Positions 34,464 through 35,924 of a DNA stretch of 35,924 bases are shown here, piece by piece. The stretch is from Archaeoglobi archaeon JdFR-42. GTDB lineage: Archaea > Halobacteriota > Archaeoglobi > Archaeoglobales > JdFR-42. Location: assembly GCA_002010305.1 (NCBI GenBank), contig MTND01000021.1, forward strand, positions 1 through 35,924. Direction: 5' to 3'. A program made the translations under genes and the position numbers. Each line of letters starts with the position of its first letter. Position 1 is the stretch's first letter. Below the pieces are notes generated by a model. It saw only the letters and a list, made by a program, of their open reading frames with translations, did not search any database and was not told the origin of the DNA.

Positions 34464-34766
34464 TCATTCACAGATTACCTGAAATCTGTACTTTTCAATT
34501 TCTTTCCCATTCTCCCGGATTACAAATACCACATCTTTACCATCATGCCATGAGAGCATTTCCACTTTTCTGAGAGAAATATTAGAAGGAAGAGTCAAAG
34601 AGAGAGCATTGAAAGGACATATCTTCACACATGCCATACAGTGCCAGCATCGATCAGGATCTACTACAACTGGACGTCCATCAGTCAACCACAAAGTATT
34701 TGAAGGGCATATTTTCTGGCATTTTTTGCATGAGGTACATTTCTCTTCATCCAGAATCACAGGCAT
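34464..34766 (-). CDS. Short AprB-like ferredoxin
   Basis: A 100-residue ferredoxin with two [4Fe-4S] motifs: Cys10, 13, 16, 20 and Cys40, 43, 46, 50. The second (CWHCMACVKICP) resembles AprB. After the clusters is a small beta domain (LSWHDGKDVVFVIRENGKEIEKYRF) like the AprB beta-sheet part. Dissimilatory AprB of Archaeoglobus is about 150 residues, has an insertion in the first cluster motif, and ends in a long tail that wraps AprA. Both are missing here. One base separates the gene from the AprA-like stop. It is likely the electron-transfer subunit of that flavoprotein. Confidence 0.9.
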   Translation of the reverse strand: MPVILDEEKCTSCKKCQKICPSNTLWLTDGRPVVVDPDRCWHCMACVKICPFNALSLTLPSNISLRKVEMLSWHDGKDVVFVIRENGKEIEKYRFQVICE

Positions 34767-35924
34767 TTACTCCACCATCCTGACATAAGGGCGAGTAAAG
34801 ATTTTAATACTCTCTCTCTTTCTTGAGTTGACAAATACCTCCCACCCTTCCTTTCTATCCGGGAAATCCGTCCTGCTCTGAAAACCGGGCCATCTGGTTT
34901 CCTTTCTGAACATCATATGATGTACAGTCAGCTCTGCTACATCGAGTTTATCTCTGACTTCATAAAGCACCTGAAGTTCAAACAGATCCTGAGCTGCCAT
35001 CGTGAACTCTTTCATGCGTTGAATTTCCTTCAAGGCAGTTAAAAGACTCTTTTCGTTATACTGATAAAACCTGCTCAGACCACCAGCATATTCGTCCATA
35101 ACCCTCTGGAGCCTTGATTCCACCAAGAAGGGAGAGACTCCCTCAATATCTAAAGGTTGCATAACATCATCCATGGCCTTTTCAATTACATCATCTGATA
35201 TATTTGCTCTATCATTTTTAATCACATAATCTCTAATGGATCTTGCAGAGATAAGACCTTCAGCTAGGGCTCCCCCTACATGGCTCAAAGGAACTCCTCC
35301 TGATGCATCTCCTGCTGCGAACAGACCTTTCAGGCTTGTCTGCCTTTCTGTATTAATCCAAAATCCAGGCATTGCATGGCTTCCAGTAATATAAGGCTCC
35401 GCTCCCTGGATTTCTAGTGGTTCTTTAGCTGGGTTTATCTGTCTGGCAACGAGAAACAGGACAAAAATTGGCCATCCATTCAGGTATAGCTTTTTTAATT
35501 GATCAATCTGGTTTTCTGTCAGACCTCTTGTGTCTATGTAACAAGGAAACCTACCCTCCATTATTTCTTTCATGGGTGCATACACCCGAATAGGTATGGG
35601 GGCTGATTCTCCACCCATTTCTCGATATCGTACTTTCATAAATTCTTCATTCAGTGAATTGATCATCGGGGCATTGAAACCAACAGCAGTTACACCAATG
35701 GGAGCATTGATGTCTTTAATTCGTATTGGTGCAAAACGCATTTCAAAAGAGGTCATTTCAGCTCCTGCTCTGATACCCATGGCATATCCACTTCCAGAGT
35801 TGGAAGGTGGATACCATGGGATAGTATAGGGTCTATAAATGCCTGAGGCTCCACCAGTAGCCACCAGCACAGATTTACTCTTTATCCCATAGAGTTGTCC
35901 TGACTCGACGCTAAAGGCTAAAAC
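34767..35924 (-). CDS. AprA-like adenylylsulfate reductase flavoprotein, partial
   Basis: The C-terminal 385 residues of a fumarate-reductase/AprA-type flavoprotein; the reading frame is open to the window edge, so the N-terminal FAD domain is missing. VLVATGGASGIYRP and SGSGYAMGIRAGAEM are FAD-binding, RFAPIRIKDINAPIGV matches the AprA active-site segment, ITGSHAMPGFWI holds the conserved His and GLFAAGDASGG the final FAD loop. MFRKETRWPGFQSRTDFP is an AprA C-terminal signature. Loops near the GSH motif are shorter than in dissimilatory AprA. Order is aprA-aprB-sat-dsrE, different from sat-orf-aprB-aprA of Archaeoglobus fulgidus. Confidence 0.88.
   Translation of the reverse strand, partial: VLAFSVESGQLYGIKSKSVLVATGGASGIYRPYTIPWYPPSNSGSGYAMGIRAGAEMTSFEMRFAPIRIKDINAPIGVTAVGFNAPMINSLNEEFMKVRYREMGGESAPIPIRVYAPMKEIMEGRFPCYIDTRGLTENQIDQLKKLYLNGWPIFVLFLVARQINPAKEPLEIQGAEPYITGSHAMPGFWINTERQTSLKGLFAAGDASGGVPLSHVGGALAEGLISARSIRDYVIKNDRANISDDVIEKAMDDVMQPLDIEGVSPFLVESRLQRVMDEYAGGLSRFYQYNEKSLLTALKEIQRMKEFTMAAQDLFELQVLYEVRDKLDVAELTVHHMMFRKETRWPGFQSRTDFPDRKEGWEVFVNSRKRESIKIFTRPYVRMVE

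Overview
The window is archaeal. It encodes aIF2-gamma, RNA polymerase subunits E' and E'', ribosomal proteins S24e and S27ae, separate Kae1 and Bud32 genes, RadB, a CDC48 ATPase, an Lhr helicase and a GTP-dependent dephospho-CoA kinase. Many genes have TATA-like boxes and some look leaderless. The order aIF2-gamma / PIN / rpoE' / rpoE'' / DUF359 / S24e / S27ae / kae1 / bud32 is typical of Euryarchaeota. A methanogenesis-marker-9-type cysteine domain, a methylmalonyl-CoA mutase operon and Sat/Apr-like sulfur genes fit the Archaeoglobi / Methanomicrobia / Syntropharchaeia neighbourhood. I cannot assign a genus. The DNA is AT-rich. I saw no rRNA, tRNA, CRISPR array or transposase.

Layout. 1-96: 5' end of a hydantoinase/oxoprolinase (HyuA-type) gene. 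286-822: ribbon-helix-helix protein. 823-1616: AT-rich gap with two mini-ORFs, then a SHOCT membrane protein. 6386-1906 (minus): mcmA1-mcmA2-meaB-thiolase-DUF35, a B12-dependent acyl-CoA operon. 6481-9033 (minus): ICMT-like membrane methyltransferase, Mhp1-like NCS1 permease, small membrane protein. 9050-9934: UPF0282 metallo-hydrolase. 13343-9959 (minus): phosphoesterase and Lhr helicase. 13486-14691: threonine synthase. 14917-20969: the translation/transcription/KEOPS block, ending with a TIM-barrel protein carrying the marker-9-type Cys domain. 24251-21574 (minus): larC, an unrecognised gene and radB, followed by a pilin-like gene. 24321-26534: CDC48. 26809-30249: membrane protein, MFS transporter, PRC-barrel protein and DUF1614 protein. 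31771-30422 (minus): beta-CASP nuclease. 32033-32707: KaiC-like ATPase. 35924-32890 (minus): AprA-like flavoprotein (cut by the window end), short AprB-like ferredoxin, ATP sulfurylase and a DsrE-like protein.

The most unusual signal is not a gene. A family of about 42-bp tandem-hairpin elements (an 8/4/8 hairpin, one base, a 9/3/9 hairpin, then a short T-rich tail) recurs in intergenic DNA between 14.7 and 32.8 kb. In four of five copies it lies 4-58 bp after a stop codon, in the same orientation relative to that gene (thrC, radB, beta-CASP, kaiC-like). The stem sequences differ between copies but many differences are compensated on the opposite arm. This suggests that the structure is maintained, as a terminator, an mRNA 3' end or a REP-like element. 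The fifth copy has no annotated gene before it and so predicts a hidden short transcript at about 28,995-29,208.
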